DNA of 31,430 nt, from contig BFEA01000001.1 in assembly GCA_003427395.1 (NCBI GenBank), positions 2,284,085 through 2,315,514 of the forward strand, in the 5' to 3' direction. The DNA comes from Chara braunii. Lineage: Eukaryota; Streptophyta; Charophyceae; Charales; Characeae. Both the position numbers and the translations under genes were made by a program. Each line of letters starts with the position of its first letter. Positions within the stretch are counted from its first letter, which is position 1. This document shows positions 1-9,866 of this stretch, piece by piece. The notes beneath the pieces are model-generated. The model did not search any database and had not been told where the DNA came from. It saw only the letters and a program-made list of their open reading frames with translations.

Positions 1-12
1 CACACTCACACA

Positions 13-60
<48 letters not shown>
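1..60. repeat. (CA)n microsatellite
   Basis: Nearly pure CA dinucleotide run with two CT-type interruptions near the left edge. It starts at the window edge, so its full length is unknown. Confidence 0.98.
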
Positions 61-61
<1 letters not shown>

Positions 62-633
62 TGTCAGTTTTGTTGATTATACACAGCCTAATTCTTTGCC
101 CTGCTTTAGAGCATGGGCTGTTTGGATGTTTACGGGCGGCCACAAGTTCTCTCTGGGGGGAATTAATGTTTCGTGGGCCGGCGTGGAAGGCTTTGCCATC
201 CCTTTTTTTTTTGGACCCTTTCCTCCTCTTTGGCAGTGAAGCGAGTGTGTAGTTTGAGATGAATGTCGAGAATGCCAATGCTGTTATATTTGTTTGTTTT
301 TGGTAAACGAGTTTTTGGTTTTGTTGGTCGATGCGGAAGGCTGTCCAAGTGTTTTCAGACCTTTGAGGGGGTTGGGTCGGTGCCTTCTTGCTGGAGTAGT
401 CTTCTGTCGTAGGTAAGTTGCCTTCTGCCCTCCATCGCCTTATGGACTTTGAAATATATATATATACATATGTCGCTTTGGCGGCCGACAGGTGTGTGGG
501 CACTCGGCGCTGAACCACACAAACACGGTAATACGTTTTTAAATTGTGCCTCTCTCTAACCGTTTTGTTTTATGGATGGCTTGTGATGAATTGTGAAAGG
601 AATGAGAGAGAGAATCTGGGGTGTTTTTAAAAT

Positions 634-634
<1 letters not shown>
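61..634. other. Unassigned DNA
   Basis: I see no gene here. Open frames exist on both strands, but they run into the microsatellite or have no recognisable protein features. There is a short TA-rich patch near 451-470. Confidence 0.5.

Positions 635-692
<58 letters not shown>
635..692. repeat. (CT)n microsatellite
   Basis: About 29 uninterrupted CT units. The minus-strand frame through it reads as an Arg-Glu repeat, which is an artefact of the microsatellite. Confidence 0.98.
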
Positions 693-694
<2 letters not shown>

Positions 695-808
695 GCATAG
701 ACACACCCGCACATTAAAAAGGTTCAAGGAAAAAGAAAGAAAAAGTGAGGAGGAAAAGACTTCGAAAAAGAAACAAAATATCGAGTAGGCGAGCACATTC
801 TTGACATG

Positions 809-1040
809 TTTTTTTTTTTTTTTTGGATCAATGAAATGCCCTGCAATTCTATAGGCATGTACCCTACGTGCTGGAGAAGAAAATCAAATCAAATAAAAAG
901 TTTTAGCCTCTTAGGCCCCGAAATGATTTTTGGCACAAGGCGAACTTTGGGAAGTTCAGCCCCCTTACATTCGGCCCGACACCTGAACGTTGGGGGAGGG
1001 GGTGGAGACCCCCCCCCAATTCTTATTCTTCAATAAATAA
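809..1040. other. T-tract, G/C hairpin and AAT-rich tail (possible retroposon 3' end)
   Basis: A T16 tract (809-824) is followed by moderately GC-rich DNA, a small dyad GAACTT/AAGTTC (942-947 and 952-957), then a G-rich run facing a nine-C run (arms TTGGGGG 990-996 and CCCCCAA 1013-1019). It ends in a short AAT-rich run. A hairpin followed by a simple tail is common at the 3' ends of non-LTR retroposons, so this may be a short retroposon fragment. That reading is inference; I do not recognise a family. Confidence 0.35.
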
Positions 1041-1303
1041 TAATAATCAGAATGAATGGCTGAACCAAAACCAATGTTTGAATCTCCCTCTAACTGCCAG
1101 CAGATAGCCATGACCTTCTTCTTCTACCTCCTCCAGTAGGTGAAGGCTATGGTGGACTTCTAGGGGCCCTGACCAGTCCACTATAACCAAGGTGGATTGT
1201 CAGGTGCTCTTCCTCCCAGCACACCACACCAGTGCTCCTCCATCTAGCACTCCAGCAGCATGATGCCCAAACTTGCACACTGCAGATGAGGAGTATAGCG
1301 CTT
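1041..1303. other. Unassigned DNA
   Basis: No supportable gene. The frames on both strands are short and overlap each other. Confidence 0.4.
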
Positions 1304-1356
1304 CTCCTGGAGATATACCGTCCGCGTTGCCTCCTGGAGATACCGTCCACATTGCC
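1304..1356. repeat. 27-bp tandem duplication
   Basis: Two units beginning CTCCTGGAGATA at 1304 and 1331 differ by a few substitutions and a two-base indel. Surrounding DNA to 1,740 has no recognised gene. Confidence 0.8.
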
Positions 1357-1654
1357 TTTTGGTCGGTGACTCCCAAGCAACCGGTACCTTCTCCCTTTCG
1401 GAGGGTAACATCATTGCAGGTTTGATATCGGTCGCTACAGGCCCTAGACTCAGACATCTCGACCGGTACCCTAGACCTAGGCCTATCGGACTCCTAAAAT
1501 TCGTGCAACCTCTAAAGGTCCAACTTTTTGTCTTCTTCTGGGCAGCCTGCTGCTACTCAAGTACTACCTGTGTCAGTGGGCGCGGTGTCCCGGCCCTCCG
1601 CAAACGCAACCTATGTGCGGCTGCAGTTCACATACCTGATGTACGAGGTTCTCG

Positions 1655-1870
1655 TTGAGCGCGGTTTACTTTACGGACATATCAGGGGCATTTCCTGGGT
1701 GTGGCAAGTACCTGCTTTGTTGTGATACGGCAGTAAACTCTGGGACCAGTTGTGACAAGTGTGTGCGCCGCTGGCCGTCCATGGGTTCATTCGAACACGG
1801 CACCCTGTTGTACAGCCGAGCACTAACGGTCCTTGTTCGCGGTAACCGCCGGACTCGACCAGGGATGTGA
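1655..1870 (+). pseudogene. Family A, outer segment, left copy (unknown protein)
   Basis: A 71-codon frame whose C-terminal half (about residues 40-71) resembles the minus-strand frame at 15,889-16,119: both have S-M/I-G, then LLY-S/N-RA, then G-N/S-RR and PG near the end. The N-terminal part includes CGKYLLCC and a later CDKC pair, a spacing that could bind zinc, but the right copy does not preserve it. I do not recognise the family. It is the outermost coding-like segment of the left arm and points towards the palindrome centre. Short, so only moderately supported. Confidence 0.35.
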
Positions 1871-1961
1871 AGGGAATAACCCTGGTGATGCCCTTCCTGT
1901 TGCGCACCGAGTCTCACAACTACGAGTTATGGGATGATCATATGTCAAGCGGTCGCTATCA

Positions 1962-2008
1962 AAAGAAAAAGAAAAGAAAAGAAAGAAAAGAAAGAAAAGA
2001 AAGAAAAG
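1962..2008. repeat. (GAAAA/GAAA)n purine tract
   Basis: Irregular A/G run. The right arm has a comparable A-rich tract, read on the minus strand, at the matching position (about 15,755-15,810), so the tract predates the divergence of the arms or arose at a shared A-rich site. Confidence 0.85.
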
Positions 2009-2288
2009 GGAAATGAGGGATGAGAAAATAGAGAGTCATATTTACAATCTGCGCCAATATCATGACCACTGTTTTAGTATTTGATAATTTGATGGTCGCA
2101 GACGATCGTGCGGCATTATGCTTTCTTTCTTTCTTTTGTTTTATTATTATTAATCTTGTCTTTTCAAATTTAGTTCTCACTTTTGTCACCTTGTGCAGAT
2201 TCTATGAGTGGGCGGTCTTGATTGGCACGACCAATCGGACCTCTGTTGTCATGAAAGCTACCTCCTGGACTTCACAATGTAGGACCTC

Positions 2289-2522
2289 AAAAGGAGGGCG
2301 ATCCGCGACCGCTTTGGCATGAGGCCTATCACCCCCGCGGAAGGTAATAAGCCCCCTCCTTGCCATCGGGCAAGGGTACCCAAAGGTAGTCAGATGACCT
2401 CCTTTGAAGGGTGGAAGACACCAGATGGTATCCCATTATGGGACCATTACGCGCCCGATCTGCTGTCATTTAGGCTCAAACTTGAAAAGGATAGCAAGCA
2501 TGAGCCGCAAGATTGCCTTTAG
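2289..2522 (+). pseudogene. Family A, segment 1, left copy (unknown protein)
   Basis: The frame contains RDRF, TP-x-EG, KPPPCHRARVP, QM, F-x-G and GIPLWD. The same motifs occur in the same order on the minus strand at 15,268-15,470 (RDRF, TPVEG, KPSPCHRTRVP, F-x-G, GITLWD). Protein-level agreement across two copies suggests this was coding. A stop codon (TAG) sits just upstream of the aligned block, and the right copy has TAA at nearly the same place, so the block could be a separate exon or the start of a reading unit; both copies have AG there. No known domain recognised. The frame ends at 2522 with a C-terminus that is not shared with the right copy. Confidence 0.45.
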
Positions 2523-2754
2523 GGGCAACCGTTGGGTGCACTATACTTTTTTTATTAAAAATTATTATGCTTATTTTATTCTGATTTTATTTATCTAACA
2601 TGGACCCTTTAGATCTCGTTTAGAACGCAAGGTATTTCGCGTTTTTTTAATTTATAAAAGAGTAGTTGTTATGCTTTCCTATTGGTCAGTAGGTGCGTGC
2701 TAAAGATCTCGCTATACCTACGCGGTTGGCAATTCGGGATAGTAGAACAGAACA

Positions 2755-2958
2755 GTGAGGTACCTAGCCCGTAGCTATCTATGCGTGCGTGCATTCTGGC
2801 TATTTCAAAAAGTGTGTGGCGACAACGTTGGTCGGCCCTTCGGCCCTTTTCTATCCAATGTGGTACTTCATGAGCTTGAGAAATTTGTCATGCGACTGAA
2901 GAGCATTGCCGATAGAGGGTTGTCCATTGAGAGGGCAACCGTCGCAGGTTGCGGATAA
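2755..2958 (+). pseudogene. Possible reverse-transcriptase fragment (group II intron/maturase-like)
   Basis: Within this frame the stretch G-R-P-F-G-P-F-LSNVVLHELEKFVMRLK resembles the RT block in which a PQG-x-x-x-SP motif is followed by L-x-N-I-x-LHELDKF, typical of organellar group II intron RT/maturases. The PQG and SP residues are degenerate, so the match rests mainly on the LSN and LHELEKFV part. It lies in about 350 bp of the left arm (between 2,700 and 3,220) that has no counterpart in the right arm, which fits a later insertion. It could be an organelle-derived fragment or chance. Confidence 0.3.
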
Positions 2959-3223
2959 AAAGGCTCACTGCAAAGATCCGGTGACGATTGGAGAGGAGCC
3001 TTCAAGATGTGCCTTCTGCTCTCCCGTTCGTCGGCTCGCCATAGTCGTTTTAGAAGGATTCACTTAATAGGTCAAAGTGTCAGATTGTGAATTTGAAAAC
3101 ATGGGTTCCACTGCCATTACTCGCCTTTTGCATCTGAACTCTGGCGAGCCTAGATCCAGCCAAAGTTGGCATCAAGACAGTTATTCATTGACTTAAGTGA
3201 ATGAATCTAAGTTAATGGATTCT

Positions 3224-3754
3224 ATGGCGCATCACAAGGGTCTACGTGGCTATAGGTCGAACGCCTGGAAGCCACTGGTGCGTTGCGCTTTGGCGTCGAA
3301 CGAGGAGGGTCCTTGGACTTCGACGGGAAGGAGGCGAAATTAAAGACTAATGTTGAGGGAGGGAGAAAATAGGAGATAAGAGAGGATTAGAGGTTGCAGG
3401 TGGCCATCACAAAGGCCAAAAATCGAGCCAAGCACCGGTCTATAAGGGATGGAGTCACAATGGAGGTTCACGTGACAGTTTCGTACCACGAGACTAAGAC
3501 CTCTACCGGAACCACAGAGTGTGAACAACAACGGCTAGATCGGAACTTCGAGGTTGAGTTCGAGGCTAGCGACGCCGTCGAGACTAGTGGAGACGAGATC
3601 ACACGCCGATGGCACTAATGGAGGAGGGTCCAGAGGCCAGCTTACATCGATGGAGGCAGTGAACCTGCGCACACAGTTACAGAGTCGGCGGGAAAGCATG
3701 GGATATGTGCGAGGTACTAGCGACTACGTAGGCGAGATAGAACATGGAGTATAA
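3224..3754 (+). pseudogene. Family A, segment 2, left copy (frameshifted)
   Basis: Homologous to the longer minus-strand frame at 14,370-14,918. Shared blocks, spread over all three frames here, are KGL-x-GY, W-x-x-L, GPW, AKNRA, EV-x-x-T-x-SY, TKTS, GTTE, EQQ-x-LDR, EASDAV, and EEGPEG. Frameshifts occur between GPW and AKNRA and again after EASDAV, and a TAA follows the first block, so the left copy is dead. The order after segment 1 matches the right arm. Confidence 0.55.
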
Positions 3755-4379
3755 GAGTACTAGACTACTGAGTTGGCGTCATCCCTCCTACTGAAATGAC
3801 AGGCTGATCCCGCGAGGCGGTTGCTGCACGCAAGAGAGAGAGGGGGACTTCTCGCTTTGGGAATTTTGCTTGAGATTCCATAGTTGACGTTAAGTTGTCA
3901 ACTATTTCGAATCCTTACTTCCATTGAGCATCGCGTACTACTGATGTTGTAGGCGTCTTTTTCGTCTGCATGCTCTTACTAGCCACAAAGTGTTTTCTCT
4001 ACTCAGAACTGCCGCTCACGAATTTTCTTATAGAAGAAGTCGAGGCCGAGAGGCGGTTTGGGTCTGTTATGGTCTATAAGAAGGAGAGAACGAAAGTGCA
4101 AAGATGAATACTAACAGCATGATCGAGCGTCAGAGGTTTGACTCCCTCTCCTTCGTAAGCTCACGCCCAAGAGGGGTCGTTGTGATTGCCGAGTCCCGGG
4201 TCGTCCGAGCCCTCTTGCAATAACCCGCCTCTGTTATCAGTAGTACTAGTCGTTTGTACCATGTAAATAAGTTGAAGTGTCGTGAAAAGGTTCGAGGTTG
4301 ACACCTTTTTAAAAAACTCAAGCGACAGAGGTCAAAAACTTCATACTTACGAAAGGTGCGTATGCGCTGATAGTTGGCA

Positions 4380-4761
4380 TTTTTCGATGCGTACAAGTTA
4401 CAGAGCAAGATTGCATCGAAACATCGTTGCTAATGAGAACTGATGCGTAAAGCTGATTGCTAGCAAGTCAATCGTCACAACGAAAGTTAGATTTCTCATT
4501 GGGTAGAAAATAATTTTCATAGGAGAAGCGAGTGCATCCTGTGTTGACGTCACCTGCTCTATTCTTTCCATTTTTCGATGGGTACAAGTTACAGAGCAAG
4601 ATTGCATCGAAACGTCGTTGCCAATGAAAACTGATGGGTGAAGCTGAGTGCTTGCAACTCGATCGTCACTACGAAAGTTAGATTTCTCATTGGTTAGAAA
4701 ATGATCTTCATAGGAGAAGCGTGTGCATCATGTGTTGACGTCACCTGCTTCGTTCTTGCCT
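4380..4761. repeat. 191-bp tandem duplication with TGACGTCA and hairpin
   Basis: Two adjacent units (4,380-4,570 and 4,571-4,761) are very similar throughout. Each contains the perfect palindrome TGACGTCA (4,545-4,552 and 4,736-4,743). Unit 1 begins with a perfect 9-bp dyad TTTCGATGC/GCATCGAAA (4,382-4,390 and 4,413-4,421); in unit 2 one base of the dyad has changed. I found no counterpart in the right arm. Confidence 0.9.
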
Positions 4762-4805
4762 TCCTCGAAAATCATGCACACTCATAATTGAGTAGTAGGT
4801 AATAG

Positions 4806-5273
4806 TACGCGCACGAGAGAAGGTTAAACTTTTGGATAAAACTTTGTGTTGAGAATGTGGTTGAAGTTATCAACCTGATTTTGATGTCCCCATTGGTCTC
4901 ATATTTTTCCTATGGCGAGAGTTGGTGGGGTGTGGGCAGGCGGAGTGTGTTGAGGATGTATGCGAGTTCTTCTAATCGTTTGTTTGGTGATTCATCTGAG
5001 AGGTACGCTTACAATATAATGTTGATGTCATCTGTTTCAAAAAAACTAGGCGGAAGTTTTCCCTCATGGATATGGCTTCTATCATTCATTGTGAAGTTTT
5101 TTGTTTTAATTATTCCTATTATAATAACACTAGAGTGGATGCGCGGGGCAAAGATTACTATCCCTGAGCGGGTATCGTTATCTGGAATTAAAATTCCTAG
5201 ACTACTTTATGCAAGTGCACTTAACCGATGTCATCATCTTGGTTTCGATATTTGTCTTTATTTGTGCTACTAG
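4806..5273 (+). CDS. Hypothetical membrane-type reading frame
   Basis: Open for about 155 codons from just after a TAG at 4,803. It has no early ATG (a GTG occurs at 4,857, the first ATG is later), so if real it would be an exon or a decayed gene. The middle carries a strongly hydrophobic stretch (around SWIWLLSFIVKFFVLIIPII) followed by a basic/polar tail, as expected of one membrane segment. I do not recognise the family. It is oriented towards the palindrome centre like the other left-arm frames, but I could not find its partner in the right arm. Confidence 0.22.
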   Translation, partial: YAHERRLNFWIKLCVENVVEVINLILMSPLVSYFSYGESWWGVGRRSVLRMYASSSNRLFGDSSERYAYNIMLMSSVSKKLGGSFPSWIWLLSFIVKFFVLIIPIIITLEWMRGAKITIPERVSLSGIKIPRLLYASALNRCHHLGFDICLYLCY

Positions 5274-6671
5274 CGGTATAAATCTCTTGGTCGTTGGGGA
5301 AAGGTTCATTAAGTGTTCACTAATGACGAGTTTGGTGGTACCAATTTGGTGAGTTTAGAAGTGTGGTGAATACTCGCAACTCGTCTGCTAGATCTTTGTT
5401 CCGCTCGCATGATTCTGTGGAGATGTTCTTTCTGACACGTGAAGACAAGGCATGGGCTGGAATGAATTGATGTCAGAGTAAACATGCATGCTAGACAGTG
5501 TCTATTGTCATTGATGTTTTTTTCTTCGTCAGTGATCTATGGTGTTTGCTTCAGACAGATCACGAGTGAATTCTTCTCGTTCAAATGGATGCTCCTGTTG
5601 CCAACCTTTAATGTCATCTTGTGGGCGGTTCTTGTGTTACGAGCCTAAGTTTCCCTTGTACGATTGTTAGCCTGAGTAAGAAACGAAAAGAGGAAGAGGG
5701 ATTTATCTCGCTCGATTATGTTAGATGGAGAATTTGCAAGATATATCTGATCTAAGATGAAGGTTGTGGGTCACCGAGATAATAATAAGCGAAAAAAATC
5801 AGATAAGATCCTCTCTTCTTATTCTACCCACTTTTACCCGAATGATTTTATATGAACTGTGAACTTGGGATCAAACTTGCTATCAATGTCATACTCTTAG
5901 TCTCTCGTCTTAAGAAGGAGAAAGATTTAACTTGTTCTTATCGGGATTGGGCGAGCTGGATGGTGTTATCAGATTGGACAAGAAGGACTAGACAAAGCTC
6001 TAGCCTATCGACTATGAGCGAAGTTAAGAAAAAATGTATTGGAAAATAATTTTTTGCCTTAACAGGCGAAAGTCGGACATCGCATCCCACGCTAATTGTT
6101 TCAAAAGTATATCTCGTCTTCGTTAATTTGTTAGGAAAGAAAATGATAGTGTTAAGGAAAATAACATATGTTTTGGCAAAGGTACTCCTTGATGGAGACT
6201 GATAAACAACTGATAGTGTCCTACAATACAAAGATCGTATGCACTATAGATAGTTGTCTGAGTATTCGTGATAATCCTCCATTCGGTTACTTAGCTGTAA
6301 GTTTGTGCTTCTTTAATTATTATTGCTCGTTTATTCTATTTTATAGCCATGACTACGTCCCACTACTACGAGGGGGGATTAATGGTGCCATGTCTGTTAC
6401 TGGAGTTGGTGTTGTCGTCAGCAATAACTCCCCGCTAGTAATACTTTGGGACAACAAGGAACTTGCGTTATGTGCTAACTAGTGTAGTGCTATCTCGAGT
6501 GTTGTAACCGCAAAGTTATTAGATAAAGGATTGTTTTTAGCAGCAATTAACAAATTCACTCAAGGTAAATAATTGAATTATACTTGATTGATTAGTTTAT
6601 ATCATTTTATTTTATGATAAAGTAAAACTGCTCTGCTGGTTAGAATTGAGTTTTTTCCTTCGTGATGTTTG
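5274..6671 (+). other. Unassigned left-arm DNA
   Basis: Short frames only (65 codons at 5,852; 104 codons at 6,168). The latter has a hydrophobic segment near FNYYCSFILFYSH but no family I recognise. Weak matches to the right arm exist near 6,630-6,670 (a GAGTTTTTTCCTT block). Confidence 0.3.
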
Positions 6672-6725
6672 TTGCAATATTCGAGTAGTGAATGTCAATA
6701 AAGCAAATATTGCAATATGGCATTA
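6672..6725. repeat. Inverted repeat, 10-bp perfect arms
   Basis: TTGCAATATT (6,672-6,681) and AATATTGCAA (6,716-6,725) are exact complements with a 34-nt spacer. The spacer holds GAGTAGTGAA, which is also found, on the minus strand, inside the right-arm hairpin at 11,833-11,852. Confidence 0.85.
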
Positions 6726-7161
6726 CATAACTCAACATGCAATTTGAAACGTAACCCTACAACTCACTGTACCTTATGAAAGTAGAAAGATAATTTGTTT
6801 CTTGGAGCTGATAATAGGCTATCAGCCCTGGTTGTTCGCAGTTGCTCTCTGCAACCACTTACGGCTAGAGTTTGCAATTAGTACTATTAGTTTATCACGG
6901 TGAGATCTTGCTTATGCAACTAATGCAATTTTGGTACCCAGCGAATGACTCATGATGTATTATCTCTTGGGAAAATGCTTACATCAAGTGGTTAATAGGG
7001 GGAAGTTCCTGAACTGTGAACAAACAATGTCAAATGAGTTGCAATTTTGTCGCATCTTGCGTAGATAATAAACAACGATTTATCTTGGTATATGGATGCT
7101 CCCTCAAAAAATATTTCCTATTGTCGGAACCTCAAATGGTAATTGATCACTTCATCATTCT

Positions 7162-7407
7162 ATGGAGGGTTTAAAAATGATTGGTTCTAGGTTGAACCGT
7201 GATAGATCGATTGAGTTTTTCGGAAGTTGGGTTAGTGTGATTTGGGTTGAGGATCGACGAAACTTCACAAAGTTCGCTCGTACCAGTTGGATGAGTTCCA
7301 GTCCTCTCAACATTGGTTATTTTTTCACTACAAGTGATACCTTGACTAGTCTTTCTGGTTTTCGAGATCAGTACAGTAATTCATTTTCTCATATAAGAAA
7401 TCAATAG
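7162..7407 (+). CDS. Hypothetical 81-residue reading frame
   Basis: ATG-initiated frame with no recognised domain, inside otherwise AT-rich left-arm DNA. No right-arm partner was found, so coding status is doubtful. Confidence 0.12.
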   Translation: MEGLKMIGSRLNRDRSIEFFGSWVSVIWVEDRRNFTKFARTSWMSSSPLNIGYFFTTSDTLTSLSGFRDQYSNSFSHIRNQ

Positions 7408-7541
7408 TAATTCATTGAATTGCTGATAAGGTTTCATGTGATGCAATAAGTTACCTTTTCATGAGTGATCAAGGATATAGCTTCACAGATTAGTTATTTG
7501 TCATTAGTCTTGTCTACTGATTCCTTGTCAGCGAGCGACCT

Positions 7542-7730
7542 GTGGAGAATGACAACATGAAATTCTCGCTGTGCACTCTTAGCAAATATTTGCTCGTTAT
7601 GTTTGCAGTGATTTTCTTACAAAGAGTTCTTGATAACACAAAAGGTTTCATGAAAACGGTCACAACCAATTGGTCACTACTCGATCGTCTTGCCCTCAAC
7701 ATATCAGACGTGGCAACATTCATTATCTAG
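7542..7730 (+). pseudogene. Hypothetical hydrophobic frame with a faint right-arm partner
   Basis: A 62-codon frame with hydrophobic SKYLLVMFAVIFL then NWSLLDRLA. The right arm read on the minus strand around 11,290-11,170 gives a broken frame with SKQLLTIIAVK and RWSLAKDLG at matching spacing. The position fits the collinear order of the arms. No family recognised. Confidence 0.25.
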
Positions 7731-7782
7731 TTCTCAATCAACTATTTTGAGAAAATACAACCAAAAAAGAGAGGAGGTGAAC

Positions 7783-8037
7783 ATGACAAATAAAAACATT
7801 TATGTGATGCATAATTCGTTCCACCGAGACAAAATGGACGGTTAAGAGAGTAAACTATTTGAGGAAATGGAGCGGTACAAGAAGATGATGAGAGATTCTA
7901 CAATTGGGCGAGTGAAGTATCAGCACGAATTAAAAGAGTATATGTTTTACATCTATGGATCAGATGGGAAGCTGCACAACATAGTCTCATCCCTTGAGAC
8001 TGTTCAAAAGGCAAGAAAAATGATCCATGCTCAGTAG
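7783..8037 (+). pseudogene. 85-codon frame with one internal stop (unknown protein)
   Basis: Starts ATG at 7,783 and runs to TAG at 8,035-8,037, interrupted only by TAA at 7,843-7,845 (codon 21). The sequence after the stop is rich in charged residues and reads like a real protein (FEEMERYKKMM, RVKYQHELKEY, YGSDGKLHNIV, QKARKMIHAQ). A purine-rich GAGAGGAGGTGA lies just before the ATG. It sits about 500 bp upstream of family B in the same direction and may be another exon or ORF of the same unit. No family recognised and no clear right-arm match. Confidence 0.4.
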
Positions 8038-8538
8038 TTTTCGATTAAAGGAGTTCCTCTTTGATTTTTTTGCACAAGTCCTTTGGTCACTCACATTCAG
8101 TTTACAACGAGTATCAATAAGTATTTATACACTCAACAACATTACCAATAGCAGACGCGGCCATTTTTCTTGCATCAAATAGATACAAACTCCTTCATCA
8201 CGATCAGTTCAGACGGATAACTGTTGACAAAGTTCAAGGGGTCTCATGATATTCTCGTAAAAGCTCAGTTTGATTCCTCTTGGCAGGTTCAGAGTGATTT
8301 ATTTTATACCCAACATCAGAGATCGATGATTTGAATTATCCATTATATATTTTTTATCAATCTGTTTCTCATACCAGTACGAATCAATCAGTGTTTTGTC
8401 AGGCCGGTCAATGAACTTTCAATTAACATTTTCTTGAGCACCTGCAAAACTTAGGTAGTTTGTTCAGTTTTCAAAATTTTCCTTCTACACAGAGTGTTAT
8501 CATTTTATTTTATTTTTAGTCTGTCAGTTCTAGACAGT

Positions 8539-9124
8539 CTCAACAGGATTGCTTCCAAGGATGTTTTTCCCTATTGATATATTAGTACAGTGGGATTCAA
8601 AAGAGGAGATTTTTCAATCTTCGTGGTCCTCGTAAAGTTTGCAGAGGTGATTATTCATGCAATGAGGATCTATGTGAAGAAAGAAAAAAGACTCATGACC
8701 ATTTCGATCTAGTCTGGCTTGTAGCGAAGCAGATGAGATTCAGAAGAACACGAAGTTGATCCATAGCTTTGGATCGAAGTTGTACACTAACGACCCTATG
8801 ACTTCGATTCCTTACTACCTCACTGATAGTCCTTACTGGGGAGATTTGGTTATCTAGCCAAGAGGTATGTCTCTCCTACAAAGATTGACTAAGAGACAGT
8901 GGCCGACCCTCAAGGGCTTTACCATCTCAGGCGAGAGATTTTTTCCACGCCATAAAATGTTTTGTGTTATAGTCGACTTTCAAATATTCAGACTTGGATA
9001 AACCTTTTCAACTGACTCTAAATCACAAAGCCACAATCTCGGGAAATACATAATTGTGGTTCGAGACGCTCGAGGCATATGGTTGAAAGAGAGACAAAGG
9101 ATAAGACTCCAAAGGGATGAGTGA
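8539..9124 (+). pseudogene. Family B, left copy (unknown protein, broken)
   Basis: Parallels the minus-strand copy at 9,867-10,514. Aligned blocks in order: LN-R/Q-IA then KD; SIFV with L and KFA; IIH; RIYVKK; a degraded middle; KRYVSP; then, near the end, DS-x-S-x-SHNL-x-KYI and RIRL with R-E/D before the stop at 9,122-9,124. The left copy has an in-frame TGA about 13 codons into the aligned part, frameshifts across 8,700-8,870, and a TAA at about 9,000. In the 26 codons from SIFV, 9 of 19 differences from the right copy fall in third positions (5 first, 5 second), a mild hint of former coding constraint. A pyrimidine-rich TTTATTTTTAG lies just upstream and could be an old 3' splice site. 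Family unknown. Confidence 0.6.
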
Positions 9125-9481
9125 AGACTCTTGACAAGTGTTATCCATGCCTTTTCATCTTTATTCCAAATATTGTTACGAGTTCTCACTTTTTCTCAAC
9201 CATCTTGTCATTGGTTATGAGTTAGTCAGTTTTGACTTATTCTATTTATGTTGTTTGATGTAATGCTCTTTTGCTGATTTTGTCAGAGCTATCATTCCTA
9301 AATGACACTTTGATATGCATGCATTTGAATCGATTTCAATTTTTATTATTGCATGTTTATTTGATGTTTCGAACCTGTCTAATTAAAGGTTTTGAAGACC
9401 GGGGTCCGGTGTCGTACTTTCTTCAGTCAAGCCCCTTCTGCCGACAAGAAAACCAATAAGCTGTCACGCAGGTTTTTTTAT

Positions 9482-9521
9482 GGATTTTGCAATAATTAAA
9501 TAAATTAATCAATGCAAATCC
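9482..9521. repeat. Palindrome centre: AT-rich dyad
   Basis: GGATTTTGCA (9,482-9,491) faces TGCAAATCC (9,513-9,521), one base short of perfect complement, around an A/T-only core that is itself partly self-complementary (AATTAA/TTAAT). All paired anchors of the two large arms reflect about this point to within indels, and sequence just outside it (for example GTCACGCAGG on the left and the CTGTCACTTG side on the right) still aligns in inverted orientation. Confidence 0.75.
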
Positions 9522-9866
9522 CTTTCTGTTCTGTCACTTGTGTGCTTCCGCTTTTGAGTCGGACTTGTCAATTACAGTCTACGCAGGTCCTCGGTCTTAG
9601 AAATATTTTATTATGATTCGGAGCAACAATAATCATGCAAATAATAAATTAAAAAGAAAAAAGTTAATATGCCATGCACGTATCAAGTTTGTCAATTTAG
9701 GAAGTTGAGAATTGTTACAAGATCAACAGAGAGCATAATCTCAAGCAATGTCAATGAAAAACGAATAAGGACTGATCGACTCAAGGCAAATACAAGATGA
9801 GTGAGGGAAGGTGGGAACTCGTAATAATCTCATAAAGTACAGATGAAAAAACATGACCAGCACTCG

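Larger units (their letters stand above)
1740..9480 (+). repeat. Left arm of giant imperfect inverted repeat
   Basis: Read forward, this arm matches the reverse complement of 9,522-16,119 in the same order. Pairs seen by eye: 1,760-1,880 with 16,020-15,890; 2,289-2,460 with 15,460-15,300; 3,224-3,710 with 14,918-14,390; 6,640-6,750 with about 11,880-11,790; 8,539-9,124 with 10,514-9,867; and 9,125-9,480 with 9,866-9,522. Sums of paired coordinates rise smoothly from about 17,800 to 19,050, as expected of one palindrome with indels. In one 78-base stretch at 2,295 I count 65 identities; in another at 8,600 I count 59 of 78. Several pieces between these anchors (for example 3,800-6,600) do not align clearly by eye. 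Confidence 0.8.

Noticed and set aside
6-518. 170-codon minus-strand frame ending in a Val-Cys repeat
   Set aside because: The repeat is the (CA)n microsatellite, and the rest shows no protein features.
539-796. Minus-strand frame with a long Arg-Glu repeat
   Set aside because: It is a translation of the (CT)n microsatellite.
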